DNA from: JABDIY01 sp963803845
Lineage (GTDB): Bacteria; Actinomycetota; Acidimicrobiia; Acidimicrobiales; SZUA-35
Direction of reading: 5' to 3'
Length of the DNA: 64,000 bases
Assembly (NCBI GenBank): GCA_963803845.1
Contig: CAWDNZ010000004.1
Location: 496,001 to 560,000, forward strand
Shown here in pieces: positions 54,361-62,977 of the stretch (within the stretch, counting starts at the first letter, position 1; every line of letters begins with the position of its first letter). The notes beneath the pieces are model-generated. The model saw only the letters and a list, made by a program, of their open reading frames with translations. It was not told the DNA's origin and did not search any database. The position numbers and the translations under genes were made by a program.

Positions 54361-55380
54361 GTGTCGGTTCCTTGCGTCACGGGAATACTCACCGCCGACC
54401 AGGTGGTCGCGTCCGCTGAGGCCATCGCCGATTGGCAGCTGCCCTCGGGGATGATCCCGTGGATCCCCGGCGGCCACGCAGATCCCTGGAACCACGTGGA
54501 ATCAGCGATGGCCATGGCAACCGCCGGACTCGTCAACGAAGCAGAACTGGCCTATGAGTGGTTGGCCGAATTGCAGCGCCCCGACGGCAGCTGGCACAAC
54601 TACTACGTTGCTGACGGGATCGAGGACGCCAAGTTCGATGCCAACTGCATCGCCTACATCGCTACCGGCATCTGGCATCACTGGCTCACCACCGGCAACC
54701 GGGACTTCGTGAACCGGTTCTGGCCCGTCGTCAAGCCGGCCGTGGAGTTCGTTATCGATCTCCAAACCAAACGGGGGGAGATCATCTGGGCCCGTCGTCC
54801 AAACGGAACGCCGTGGAGTTTCGCCCTTCTCACCGGGTCGTCATCAATCGCTCACAGCCTCAGTTGCGCCGTGGCGTTGGGAGAGCTACAGAACGACGCC
54901 CAACCGGAATGGGCATCGGCTCGCCGACGACTCATCCATGTGATCGCTTCGCAGCCCGATGCTTTCGAACCGAAAGACCGATGGGCGATGGACTGGTACT
55001 ACCCGGTGCTGGGGGGTGCCATCACCGGTGATGACGCCAAGGCGCACCTTGCCGTTCGCTGGGATCAGTTCATCATGGAGGACAAGGGCTGCCGCTGTGT
55101 TCACGACCGACCGTGGGTAACCGCGGCCGAGACGAGTGAATGCGTGATCGCCCATCTCGCCGCCGGCGAACGGTCACGAGCACTGAAACTTTTCGCCGAC
55201 GCCCAGGCACTGCGCGACGATGCCGACGGTCGGTACTTCACCGGCATGGTCTATCCCGAGCTCATCCACTTTCCAGATCGGGAGAAGAGCACCTACACCG
55301 CAGCCGCCGTGATCTTGGCTGCTGACGCCCTCTTCGGCCAGACCCCTACGTCAGACCTCTTTACGAAGCACTCGGAGTGA
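54361..55380 (+). CDS. Six-hairpin (prenyltransferase/terpene-cyclase-like) barrel protein
   Basis: 339 residues with repeating helical pairs; repeated motifs are IADWQLPSGMIPW, LAELQRPDGSWHNYY and SYTAAAVI-like helices at the end. Such proteins are commonly labelled prenyltransferase/squalene oxidase repeat, but a DxDD motif is not seen, so cyclase activity is unlikely. It could be a glycoside hydrolase-like or glycan-processing enzyme of the same (alpha/alpha)6 fold. The start GTG is 6 nt after the methyltransferase stop. The last 30 bp overlap the convergent methyltransferase gene. Confidence 0.75.
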   Translation: MSVPCVTGILTADQVVASAEAIADWQLPSGMIPWIPGGHADPWNHVESAMAMATAGLVNEAELAYEWLAELQRPDGSWHNYYVADGIEDAKFDANCIAYIATGIWHHWLTTGNRDFVNRFWPVVKPAVEFVIDLQTKRGEIIWARRPNGTPWSFALLTGSSSIAHSLSCAVALGELQNDAQPEWASARRRLIHVIASQPDAFEPKDRWAMDWYYPVLGGAITGDDAKAHLAVRWDQFIMEDKGCRCVHDRPWVTAAETSECVIAHLAAGERSRALKLFADAQALRDDADGRYFTGMVYPELIHFPDREKSTYTAAAVILAADALFGQTPTSDLFTKHSE

Positions 55381-55974
55381 GCCGGTGTTGCTCAGCTCAG
55401 CGAATCCTCCTGCCAACGCCGGCAGATAGATCTGTTCGTACGGGGGTCGACCACCATCGGCCGGATCCGGGAAGACGTCGTGAATAGCCAAGATCCCGCC
55501 CGGCGCAACGTGAGGCGTCCAGAGCTCGAAGTCCAGCCGGGCCGGTTCCTCCCCATGGCCGCCGTCGATGAAGAGAAAGGACAAGGAGGTCCGCCAGTGA
55601 CGGGCGATACGGGGACCGTCGCCCACCAATGCTGCCACCCACGGCTCGAGACCAGCCTCGAAAACGGTCCGACGGAATGACGGCAGAGTATCCATGAGGC
55701 CCAACTCGCCATCCACCAGGTCTGGTTCGTGATGCTCCCAACCAGTTTGATTCTCTTCGGAACCTCGATGGTGGTCGACGCAGTAGAGAATGCTGTTGCG
55801 CTGGCGGGCAACCGGACCAAGATAAAGAGCGGACTTTCCGCAGTAACTGCCCACTTCTAACAGCGGGCCCAGCGTGAAGTCGGCGCCTTCGGCTGCCTGG
55901 GAAAGCGCCAAGCCTTCTTCCGGCGGCATGAATCCCCGTGCAGCTATGGCCCGTTCTAGCTCCTCCGGGGTCAA
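55351..55974 (-). CDS. SAM-dependent methyltransferase (Methyltransf_24/CmcI-like)
   Basis: 207 residues from TTG 55974, chosen because TTGA overlaps the GtrA stop; an ATG lies 15 codons later. Motifs: GPLLEVGSYCGKSALYLG (SAM), YCVDHHRGSEENQ, SFLFIDGGHGEEPARLDFEL and GGILAIHDVFP, typical of CmcI and macrocin methyltransferase relatives. It converges on the barrel gene with a 30-bp overlap of coding ends. Confidence 0.87.
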   Translation of the reverse strand: MTPEELERAIAARGFMPPEEGLALSQAAEGADFTLGPLLEVGSYCGKSALYLGPVARQRNSILYCVDHHRGSEENQTGWEHHEPDLVDGELGLMDTLPSFRRTVFEAGLEPWVAALVGDGPRIARHWRTSLSFLFIDGGHGEEPARLDFELWTPHVAPGGILAIHDVFPDPADGGRPPYEQIYLPALAGGFAELSNTGSLRVLRKEV

Positions 55975-56456
55975 ACGCTTCTCACGCGGCTGCCCGGATG
56001 TGGGTCACCGATCGGCCCTGGAGCCTCTTCATGGTCGCTGGCAAAGATCCGTTCGAGAACGAAGAACTTGGCCACCCAGACGCCTACATACCCGATCATG
56101 CTGGCCAGGTTCACGAAGAGGCCGGCTCCGAAGATGGCTTGGCCAACGGCCGAAGTCCCAGAGGAGACCACGAGGCCGAGCACCGCCAGTGCGAAAAATG
56201 GCACGACTTCCCGGCGAACCGAATGGCTGCGATTCACCGACCACACCAGGGTGCGAGTGAGGAAGTACGCCGGGACCAGCGCCACCGAAGCGGCAAACGC
56301 ATTGGCCCACCCGCCCGGCCAACCCCAGATGGAGTTGGCAACGTAGAGCACGATCTGGTGGTTCAGAACATTGATGGCCGAAACGATCACATACCGGCCC
56401 GCGGCACCCCATCGGCCATCAACGAAGCTGAGAAGTTTGTGCCGAAAACTGGCCAT
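55971..56456 (-). CDS. GtrA-family membrane protein
   Basis: 161 residues, four membrane helices (YVIVSAINVLNHQIVLYVA, ANAFAASVALVPAYFLTRTLV, VVPFFALAVLGLVVSSGTSAV, FVNLASMIGYVGVWVAKFFVL). The family helps flip or translocate undecaprenyl-linked sugars. The C-terminus is hydrophilic. It is coupled to the CmcI-like methyltransferase and faces the GT4/methyltransferase/barrel operon, so a shared cell-envelope glycan pathway is plausible. Confidence 0.92.
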   Translation of the reverse strand: MASFRHKLLSFVDGRWGAAGRYVIVSAINVLNHQIVLYVANSIWGWPGGWANAFAASVALVPAYFLTRTLVWSVNRSHSVRREVVPFFALAVLGLVVSSGTSAVGQAIFGAGLFVNLASMIGYVGVWVAKFFVLERIFASDHEEAPGPIGDPHPGSRVRSV

Positions 56457-56547
56457 AGCGGAGTCCTAACCGTAGCCTCCAACGCCCGTCACCGGGATGG
56501 CCCGAGCATCTACACGATGTTCTCCTATCGACGGGCACACTAAGAAG

Positions 56548-57417
56548 GTGAGCGAAACCTATGCCGCCCAATCCGCCGTAGATGACCTGGTGAAACTGTT
56601 GGACCTCGAGAGGATAGAAGACAGCATATTCCGTGGTCAGAGCCCCAACGACATGCGCCAACGGGTCTTCGGAGGGCAGGTGGCCGGCCAAGCGCTCGTC
56701 GCCGCCTATCGAACGGTCGACAGCGGATCGGTCCACTCCCTGCATTCGTATTTCCTCCGACCCGGAGACCCCACGATTCCGATCGTCTATGAGGTGGAAC
56801 GAATCCGAGACGGCCGTTCCTTCACCACCCGCCGGGTGATTGCGATCCAACACGGTGAATCGATCTTCCACCTCACCGCCTCGTTCCATGCCCCTGAACC
56901 AGGGTTCGAGCACCAGTTCGAGCCGCCCACCGATGCCCCCGACCCCGCATCACTCCCGGATTTCGCCACCCGCAACGCCGACCGCCAAGACATCCTCGGC
57001 GAGTGGTTGAAGCAACCCCGTCCGATCGATGCACGATACGTGGGACCCGACGAGGCCCGTAGAGCCTCCGGCGAACCGCTGCCGCCCTACCAGCAGGTTT
57101 GGATGCGGGCCGACGGAGCCCTTCCCGATGACCCGGTGCTTCATCAGTGCGTCCTCACCTATGCCTCCGACATGACCCTGCTGGACACCGTCAACCTGCC
57201 TCACGGCGAGAGCTTTCATAGCGGAAACCTCATGATGGCCAGTCTGGACCACGCCATGTGGTTCCATCGTCCGTTCCGAGCAGACCACTGGTTCCTCTAC
57301 ATTCAGGACACCCCCAGTTCCCAAGGAGCGCGCGGACTGGCCCGGGGTCTAATTTATCAGGATGGGAAGCTTGTAGTGTCAGTTGTGCAGGAGGGCCTGG
57401 TTCGGCTCATCTCGTAA
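56548..57417 (+). CDS. tesB: Acyl-CoA thioesterase II
   Basis: 289 residues from GTG 56548; the frame is open to 56497, but alignment to known TesB N-termini (LVKLLDLERIEDSIFRGQSP) supports the shorter form. Double hotdog fold motifs: RVFGGQVAGQALVAAYRTV and VHSLHSYFLRPGD in the first half. The second half has YASDMTLLD with the catalytic Asp, then MASLDHAMWFHRPFRADHWF and the SSQGARGLARG Ser/Gln region. It hydrolyses medium- and long-chain acyl-CoA. Confidence 0.94.
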   Translation: MSETYAAQSAVDDLVKLLDLERIEDSIFRGQSPNDMRQRVFGGQVAGQALVAAYRTVDSGSVHSLHSYFLRPGDPTIPIVYEVERIRDGRSFTTRRVIAIQHGESIFHLTASFHAPEPGFEHQFEPPTDAPDPASLPDFATRNADRQDILGEWLKQPRPIDARYVGPDEARRASGEPLPPYQQVWMRADGALPDDPVLHQCVLTYASDMTLLDTVNLPHGESFHSGNLMMASLDHAMWFHRPFRADHWFLYIQDTPSSQGARGLARGLIYQDGKLVVSVVQEGLVRLIS

Positions 57418-57455
57418 AAGAGCTTCGTTCCGGGTCACCAAGAAAGGCAGCGGCA

Positions 57456-58754
57456 ATGGCACAACACCGTAGGTTTCTTCATCGTTGGATCGTGGCGGTG
57501 GCAATCGTCGCGCTCGTGGCCGGCGCATGCGGAGCCAGCTCAAACGACAACTCCGACGGTGCCGCCGATCTCGGGGTGACCATCACCGAGCCGGTCCAGC
57601 CCGATCCCACCGAAGTACCCAGCACCACTAGTACGCCGCTGTCAGCCGAGGAGCCCGTCTGGTCAAGCCAAGAACTTCAACTCGTTGAAATTGCTCAGGT
57701 CGACAAGCCCCTGGCGCTCGTTGGACGGAGCGGCACCGGCGATCTCTACGTGGGAGAAAAAGGTGGTCGAGTCCGACAGATCACCCGCACCACTACCAAA
57801 AACCGACCGGACCGCTTCGCCCTACGAAACGGTGCCGTGCTCGACATCTCCGACGAGGTCAGCAACGACAACGAACAAGGCCTCCTGGACATCGTCTTCT
57901 CCAGTGATGGGCGCCACCTGTTCGTGAGCTTCACCGACAAGGCGGGCAACAACGTCATCGATCGGTACACCATGGACCGCGACAATGTGGCCGCGGGAAC
58001 CCGGATCGAGTTGCTACGCCTCGAGCAGCCATTCACCAACCACAATGGCGGCGGCTTGGCCTTTGGCCCCGACGGCTTCCTTTACATCGGTATCGGCGAC
58101 GGAGGCCGGAGCGGTGACCCATTGGGATCTGGTCAAGATCCCAGCACACTCCTCGGTTCGATCCTACGAATCGACCCCGACGGGGCCTCGGGTGACCTGA
58201 AGTACTCCATTCCCGACGGAAACCCCTACGTTGATGGTGGAGGCGCCGCCGAGGTATGGCTTCACGGCGTACGAAACCCGTGGCGATTCAGCTTCGACAG
58301 CGCCAACGGTGATCTGTGGGTCGCCGACGTTGGCCAGAACCGTTTCGAAGAGGTCAACCTGCTCCGGGCAGCGGCGGGCGGCGGCTTCGGGGAGAACCTC
58401 GGCTGGAACCAGATGGAAGGCTTCGAACCCTATGAAGGGGGGTCGGAGCCGGAGGACCACACCCGGCCGATTCTGGCCTACGGTCACGAAAACGACCGCT
58501 GTTCGGTGACCGGAGGCGCTGTCTACCGGGGCCAACTGCTCCCGCTGTTCGACGGGGTCTACATCTTCGGCGACTTCTGCTCCGGCGAACTGTTCGGCGC
58601 CCAAACCAGTCCCGGCGGCGTGATTTTCCGGAATCTCGGTCTTCAGCTCTCCCGCAACGTGTTGAGCTCATTCGGCACCGACGAGAACGGCGAGATGTAC
58701 GTGCTCAGCCTTGACGGCGGCGTCTTCCAGATCGGGCCCGCCCCCGCCGAATAG
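57456..58754 (+). CDS. Lipoprotein of the PQQ-dependent glucose/sorbosone dehydrogenase-like family
   Basis: 432 residues from ATG 57456 with AAAGG upstream; a longer frame overlaps tesB and is rejected. The signal peptide ends in a lipobox (VALVAGAC). The mature part is a six-bladed beta-propeller with GLLDIVFSSDGRHLFVSFT, NHNGGGLAFGPDGFLYIGIG, DGGRSGDPLGSGQD and HGVRNPWRFSFD, matching soluble aldose dehydrogenase/HHIP-like proteins. Quinone binding is suggested by family resemblance only. It is membrane-anchored outside the cell and probably oxidises sugars. Confidence 0.9.
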   Translation: MAQHRRFLHRWIVAVAIVALVAGACGASSNDNSDGAADLGVTITEPVQPDPTEVPSTTSTPLSAEEPVWSSQELQLVEIAQVDKPLALVGRSGTGDLYVGEKGGRVRQITRTTTKNRPDRFALRNGAVLDISDEVSNDNEQGLLDIVFSSDGRHLFVSFTDKAGNNVIDRYTMDRDNVAAGTRIELLRLEQPFTNHNGGGLAFGPDGFLYIGIGDGGRSGDPLGSGQDPSTLLGSILRIDPDGASGDLKYSIPDGNPYVDGGGAAEVWLHGVRNPWRFSFDSANGDLWVADVGQNRFEEVNLLRAAAGGGFGENLGWNQMEGFEPYEGGSEPEDHTRPILAYGHENDRCSVTGGAVYRGQLLPLFDGVYIFGDFCSGELFGAQTSPGGVIFRNLGLQLSRNVLSSFGTDENGEMYVLSLDGGVFQIGPAPAE

Positions 58755-58827
58755 AGCACTTTGATACTTTGCGCAGCGGGGAGGTTTCTTTTCGCAAAGG
58801 GAACAAACGTTCGCTACCGTGGCGGAG

Positions 58828-58989
58828 ATGGACAACTCTCAAGCTTCGTCATCATCTACGCCACAAACCGCCGAAGACTGGGAGCAGGTTCGCCGCTCGG
58901 TTGCCATGTTGTCGCCGGGGTCGTGGGCCATGAAACGCGAACAAGCGCTTCAGGCCCTCGCCTCCCTCATCCAGCAGCTCAAGAGGTAG
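58828..58989 (+). CDS. 53-residue hypothetical protein
   Basis: A short frame with ATG 58828; GTG 58819 is in frame and would add three residues, with GGCGGAG between them. The product is Ser/Thr/Gln-rich at the N-terminus, then strongly helical (DWEQVRRSVAML, KREQALQALASLIQQLKR) with a basic end. Codon use and helical pattern look genuine, but no family was recognised. A hairpin (58989-59018) starts at the stop codon. Confidence 0.5.
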   Translation: MDNSQASSSSTPQTAEDWEQVRRSVAMLSPGSWAMKREQALQALASLIQQLKR

Positions 58990-59018
58990 CGGGGACGTCC
59001 CAATGGGGTGATCCCCGC
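58989..59018 (+). other. Hairpin at the stop of the 53-residue gene
   Basis: GCGGGGA (58989-58995) pairs with TCCCCGC (59012-59018), and CCC/GGG can pair within the loop. There is no T-run, so it is a possible weak or factor-dependent terminator. Confidence 0.4.
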
Positions 59019-59035
59019 ACTTCCCCCTCGCCATG

Positions 59036-59117
59036 CCCAAATTTCTGCTGGAAGTGACAATCGGCCGTTCTGTCTGCTGAAAGCGACACCGCGTGTCGGG
59101 TGGAGCAGAAATTTGGG
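59036..59117. repeat. Intergenic element with 14-bp inverted and 16-bp direct repeats
   Basis: CCCAAATTTCTGCT (59036-59049) is repeated exactly as its reverse complement at 59104-59117. Between them, TCTGCTGGAAGTGACA (59044-59059) recurs as TCTGCTGAAAGCGACA (59073-59088), 14 of 16 matching. It ends 66 bp before the hydroxyacid dehydrogenase start. Confidence 0.6.
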
Positions 59118-59183
59118 GGGCGGGTTGCGGTGGGGCAGCGTTCCGGCATGGGGCGTTCTAGGGTGGCAAGGGTGGGGGCGTTG

Positions 59184-60326
59184 ATGGATCAGTATCCGGC
59201 GATCACCGATCTTGAACGTCGGGCCAAACGACGGATCCCGCATTTCGCCTGGGAGTACCTGCACAGCGGGACCGGCAACGACGAAGCGATCGCTCGTAAC
59301 CGCGCCGCCCTCGAAAGGATCACCTTCGTTCCCCAGTTGCTGAAGGGTCCCTTCACTCCATCTACCGAAACCACGCTCTTCGGGGTCACCTACAGCGCAC
59401 CGATCGGCATGGCCCCCATCGGCATGGTAGGGCTCATCTGGCCCGGCGGCGATCTCTCCCTCCCCCGGGCCGCCGCCGACCGGCGGATTCCGTTCGTGCT
59501 CAGCACGGTCGGCACGCAATCCCCTGAGACCGTCGGCCCCCTCACCCACGGAATGGGCTGGTTCCAGCTGTATCCGCCACGCGATCTCCAGCTACGCCAG
59601 CAGCTCATCCAACGAGCCGCCGACACCGGCTTCACCACGCTGGTGGTCACCGCCGACGTCCCCAGTCCAAGCCGGCGGGAACGGCAGCGCAAAGCCCAAA
59701 TCCGCGTCCCCCCAACGATCGGTCCGCGCCTTGTGAGTCAGGCGATCCTGCGACCGGCATGGTCTACGGAGATACTGCGCCACGGCATGCCTCGCTTCCG
59801 AACACTCGAGGACTACGTAGATCAAGCCACGATGCGCAATACCGCCGGGTTCGTTGGCGCCAGTTTGGGTGGGACACTCTCGTTTGACTACCTCGCCGAG
59901 GTTCGAGCGCAATGGGAGGGCCCGTTGGTGGTCAAGGGCATCCTGGACCCCAACGACGCCCAGAGATGCGTCGACCACGGTGCCGACGCCATCCAGGTCT
60001 CCAATCACGGCGGCCGCCAACTCGACGGTGCGGTCGCCGCAATCGATGCACTTCCGGCGATCGTTGCTCGGGTTGGCGGCTCGGTACCGGTCCTTTTCGA
60101 TAGCGGAGTTCGGTCGGGCCTCGACGTCGCCCGCGCAATTGCCCTGGGTGCGAGCTTCGTGTTTTGCGGCCGGGCCTTCATGTACGGCGTTGGCGCACTC
60201 GGCAATGGTGAAGCGGGCCATGCCTTCGACATTCTGTGCGACGATCTTGTGAACGTGATGAGCCAAACCGGTTGTGCGACCCTGGACCAACTGGCCGGTT
60301 CTCTCTCCTCCGAGCGCCTGCCCTAA
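59184..60326 (+). CDS. FMN-dependent alpha-hydroxyacid oxidase/dehydrogenase
   Basis: 380 residues from ATG 59184; GTG 59100 would extend into the repeat element. TIM-barrel motifs: YPAITDLERRAKRRIPHFAW, APIGMAPIGMVGL, TTLVVTADVPSPSRRERQRK, VVKGILDPNDA, SNHGGRQLDGAVA (active His and Arg) and DSGVRSGLDVARAIALGA for the FMN phosphate. The family includes L-lactate dehydrogenase LldD; the substrate is not certain. No lactate permease is adjacent. Confidence 0.93.
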   Translation: MDQYPAITDLERRAKRRIPHFAWEYLHSGTGNDEAIARNRAALERITFVPQLLKGPFTPSTETTLFGVTYSAPIGMAPIGMVGLIWPGGDLSLPRAAADRRIPFVLSTVGTQSPETVGPLTHGMGWFQLYPPRDLQLRQQLIQRAADTGFTTLVVTADVPSPSRRERQRKAQIRVPPTIGPRLVSQAILRPAWSTEILRHGMPRFRTLEDYVDQATMRNTAGFVGASLGGTLSFDYLAEVRAQWEGPLVVKGILDPNDAQRCVDHGADAIQVSNHGGRQLDGAVAAIDALPAIVARVGGSVPVLFDSGVRSGLDVARAIALGASFVFCGRAFMYGVGALGNGEAGHAFDILCDDLVNVMSQTGCATLDQLAGSLSSERLP

Positions 60327-60342
60327 ACGGAAACACCTCTCG

Positions 60343-61689
60343 CTAAAGAACGAGGCCGGTGGGATCCTGACCGGCGTCGAGCATGCCTTGCCGCACCTTC
60401 ACCGGGATCAACAGAGCTAGCCCCAGCCCGAAGAAGACCAGCAGAATGAGAATGGCCTGGCGCTGTGAGCCCAGGACCTGATTGGCGATACCAAAGGCCA
60501 GTGGTCCCATCCACGAGGTTCCCCTGGCAGCGATCTCGTAGAAGCCAAAGAACTCCGACTCCCGGTCGTGGGGAATCATCTGTGCGTACAACGATCGGCT
60601 GAGGGCCTGAGAGCCACCCAGCACCAGGGCGAGGAAGAATCCCATCACGAACAACTGGGTGATGTTGTTAAGGATCAGGAATGCATAGACCACCAAGGCC
60701 ACCCAGACACACAGATTGATGATCAGGGCCTTTTTCGCTCCCACTCGCTCGGCGAATCTGCCAAAGGCGAATGCCCCGGGAACAGCCACCACTTGGATCA
60801 ACAGGACCAACAGGAGGAGCTGGGTGGCCTCGGCGTCGAGTTCGTCGGCGGCGAAGACCGCGGCAACGGTGATAACGGTAGCGATCCCGTCGTTGAAGAT
60901 CAGATAGGCGATCAGATACCGGAAGGTGACCGGGTGGTCGGACTTGATCTCCTTCAGCGTGGCCAAGACCGAGGTGATGCTGAGCTTCAGCCAGCCAACG
61001 CCTGCTGGCTTCTGACGATTGGCCGGACGGGATCGAAGCAGACGACCGGGGAACCACCAGATGAAGACAAGGGCCCACACGCCCGTTCCGCCGAGGCTTA
61101 TCCGAACCGCCAAGGCGTCGTCTTCCATCAGCAGAATGAGTACGAAGTTTGCGGCCAACCAGAGCGCCCCGCCCATGTACCCCACGGCAAATCCGGCTGA
61201 ACTGATCCTGTCCCGTAAGGCCGGGGGTGCGATATCGGGAAGGTAGGAGTTGTAGATCACCGAGGCGGCGGAGAACGCCACCGCGGCAACAACGAACAAG
61301 AGGCCACCGAGCAGAACGGTTGACTCCACCACGAAGAAGAGTCCGATGGTGGCGATCGAGCCGATGTACGCAAGCGTCAGCATGATGGCCTTTTTCTTGC
61401 TGCTGAAGTCGGCGGCCGACCCGACCAGCGGAAGAGCGATGACCTGGAGGATCGCGGACAAGCTGATCACATAGGGATAAAAACTCCCCTCATCGATGTT
61501 CAGCCCGAGAACCGTAATTCCGGCGTCGTCGTCGATCAACTCCAGCAGATACGGCCCCAGAAGAGCGGTGACAACGGTGGTACTGAACGCCGACCATCCC
61601 CAGTCGAACATCTTCCAGCCAAAGATTTCCGATCGTTCCTCGTCGGTCAGGGCCGCTTCGGCCTGTTCGATCACTGAGGCACCAGTCAC
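60343..61689 (-). CDS. MFS permease of the UMF1/Atg22-like group
   Basis: 448 residues from GTG 61689. About 12 membrane segments. The N-terminus FGWKMFDWGWSAFSTTVVTALLG and the motif VIYNSYLPDIAPPALRDRIS are hallmarks of UMF1-type transporters. The second half has GSQALSRSLYAQMIPHDRESEFFGFYEI. These are thought to export amino acids or similar solutes. It converges on the hydroxyacid dehydrogenase with 16 nt between stops. Confidence 0.92.
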   Translation of the reverse strand: MTGASVIEQAEAALTDEERSEIFGWKMFDWGWSAFSTTVVTALLGPYLLELIDDDAGITVLGLNIDEGSFYPYVISLSAILQVIALPLVGSAADFSSKKKAIMLTLAYIGSIATIGLFFVVESTVLLGGLLFVVAAVAFSAASVIYNSYLPDIAPPALRDRISSAGFAVGYMGGALWLAANFVLILLMEDDALAVRISLGGTGVWALVFIWWFPGRLLRSRPANRQKPAGVGWLKLSITSVLATLKEIKSDHPVTFRYLIAYLIFNDGIATVITVAAVFAADELDAEATQLLLLVLLIQVVAVPGAFAFGRFAERVGAKKALIINLCVWVALVVYAFLILNNITQLFVMGFFLALVLGGSQALSRSLYAQMIPHDRESEFFGFYEIAARGTSWMGPLAFGIANQVLGSQRQAILILLVFFGLGLALLIPVKVRQGMLDAGQDPTGLVL

Positions 61690-61745
61690 CGCCGCAGCGT
61701 AATGGCTCGCCGGTCCGCCGTTCTCGATGGTCAGCCGAGCGGCGG

Positions 61746-62246
61746 CTAACAGAGATCGATGATTCCCGACCAGCTGGACCTCTGTACCAAGGAGCGGATG
61801 GACTCGCTATAGCGACCATGCACCTGCCACTCCCGCCCGTTCACTACGAAACGCGTATCCACCGGAATCGTGGTCTGCTGGTAGATGACCTTGGTGGACG
61901 GCTTTGGAAGTCTTATCAGTTCGCGGCGGGGCCACGTCAGCCGAATTGGACCGGTGTCGAGGACCACCACATCGTGGCTGGTGAGCGCCAAAATCACCGG
62001 GACGGTGATCGAGTCAACGGTTGTCTCCTCAACGCCGACCATGGCCCGACGGCGACGATATTTCCGAAGGGCCCACGTGCTTCCCACCGCTGCGGTAATC
62101 GCCACGTCCACCGGCAAGAGGGCCGTCCACGTTTGGTGGAGGGCGTTGGGCGCAGAGCGCACGGGAATGGCCGGAAAGGCCAGCTCTACGGTCTCGCCCG
62201 GTAGCTTGCGTGATGCCCGCTGCATCACATGTCGCAACTCGGGCAT
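61746..62246 (-). CDS. Hypothetical protein, divergent from the crotonase gene
   Basis: 166 residues from ATG 62246; the longer open frame runs through the crotonase gene and is a shadow there. It has a hydrophobic segment near residues 33-57 (HQTWTALLPVDVAITAAVG), a basic patch (KYRRRRAMVG), then a beta-rich stretch with VPVILALTSHDVVVLDTG and RFVVNGREWQVHG. No family was recognised. It is cytosolic or peripherally membrane-bound. Confidence 0.65.
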   Translation of the reverse strand: MPELRHVMQRASRKLPGETVELAFPAIPVRSAPNALHQTWTALLPVDVAITAAVGSTWALRKYRRRRAMVGVEETTVDSITVPVILALTSHDVVVLDTGPIRLTWPRRELIRLPKPSTKVIYQQTTIPVDTRFVVNGREWQVHGRYSESIRSLVQRSSWSGIIDLC

Positions 62247-62283
62247 GAGGCGGAGCGTAGCGAGGCGTCTACCCTCTCCCGCT

Positions 62284-62976
62284 ATGGTAGCTACCGATAC
62301 CTCATTGGGCGATGCCCTAACGCTTGAACGGGTAGAGGGCGGTGTCGCCGTACTCCAGATGAACAACGGAGAAAACCGCTTCACCCCAGCGGTTGTCAAA
62401 CACCTGAACGGCCTGATCGATGAGGCCTCAGCCGATGAGTCCATCGGATCGTTGGTCGTCACCGGCTCCGACAAGTTCTTCAGCAACGGCTTCGACATCA
62501 CCGCGCTCAGCGAAGCTGGAGATAAGGCGCTGGCGTTCGTGGGAAGCACCGAAAAGTTGTGGGCCCGCCTGTTGTCCGCTCCGTTCACGGTCGTGACTGC
62601 CCTCAACGGCCATGCGTTCGGCGCCGGAGCCATGTTGGCGTTGGCCGGTGACCTGCGCATCGGGCGAACAGAACGGGGATTCTGGTGTCTTCCAGAAGCG
62701 GATCTGGGGATGCCATTCTCGCCGGGGATGATGGCGCTGTTCGCCGACGTTCTTGGTCGGCCGGCCGCCAGCAGACTGATGGTGACCGCCGAGCGGCTTG
62801 CGCCCGAGCAACAACTAGCGGCGGGAGTTGTTCACCAGATCGTGCCCGAAGACGACCTCCTCGCCACCGCAGTGGGTGTGGCCGAGGCTGCCGCCGGGCG
62901 TCGAGGGAACAATCTCGGTCGGATCAAAGCGCTCCTTCACGCCGATGCGATCGCACTGGCAGGGAAGAGCGTCTGA
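62284..62976 (+). CDS. Enoyl-CoA hydratase/isomerase (crotonase family)
   Basis: 230 residues from ATG 62284. The oxyanion-hole loop is ALNGHAFGAGAMLALAGDLR, and PEADLGMPFSPGMMA corresponds to the catalytic-acid region of peroxisomal-type delta3,delta2-enoyl-CoA isomerases. It may shift double bonds in unsaturated fatty acyl-CoA during beta-oxidation. Starts of this gene and the divergent hypothetical gene are 37 bp apart and must share a promoter region. Confidence 0.88.
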   Translation: MVATDTSLGDALTLERVEGGVAVLQMNNGENRFTPAVVKHLNGLIDEASADESIGSLVVTGSDKFFSNGFDITALSEAGDKALAFVGSTEKLWARLLSAPFTVVTALNGHAFGAGAMLALAGDLRIGRTERGFWCLPEADLGMPFSPGMMALFADVLGRPAASRLMVTAERLAPEQQLAAGVVHQIVPEDDLLATAVGVAEAAAGRRGNNLGRIKALLHADAIALAGKSV

Positions 62977-62977
62977 C

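Noticed and set aside
57258..57455. Upstream extension of the sugar-dehydrogenase-like lipoprotein
   Set aside because: It overlaps the tesB 3' end in another frame; the signal peptide with lipobox starts exactly at ATG 57456 behind a ribosome-binding site.
62247..62660. Longer version of the minus-strand hypothetical protein
   Set aside because: It overlaps the well-supported crotonase gene on the other strand; the part after ATG 62246 is the only portion free of that overlap.
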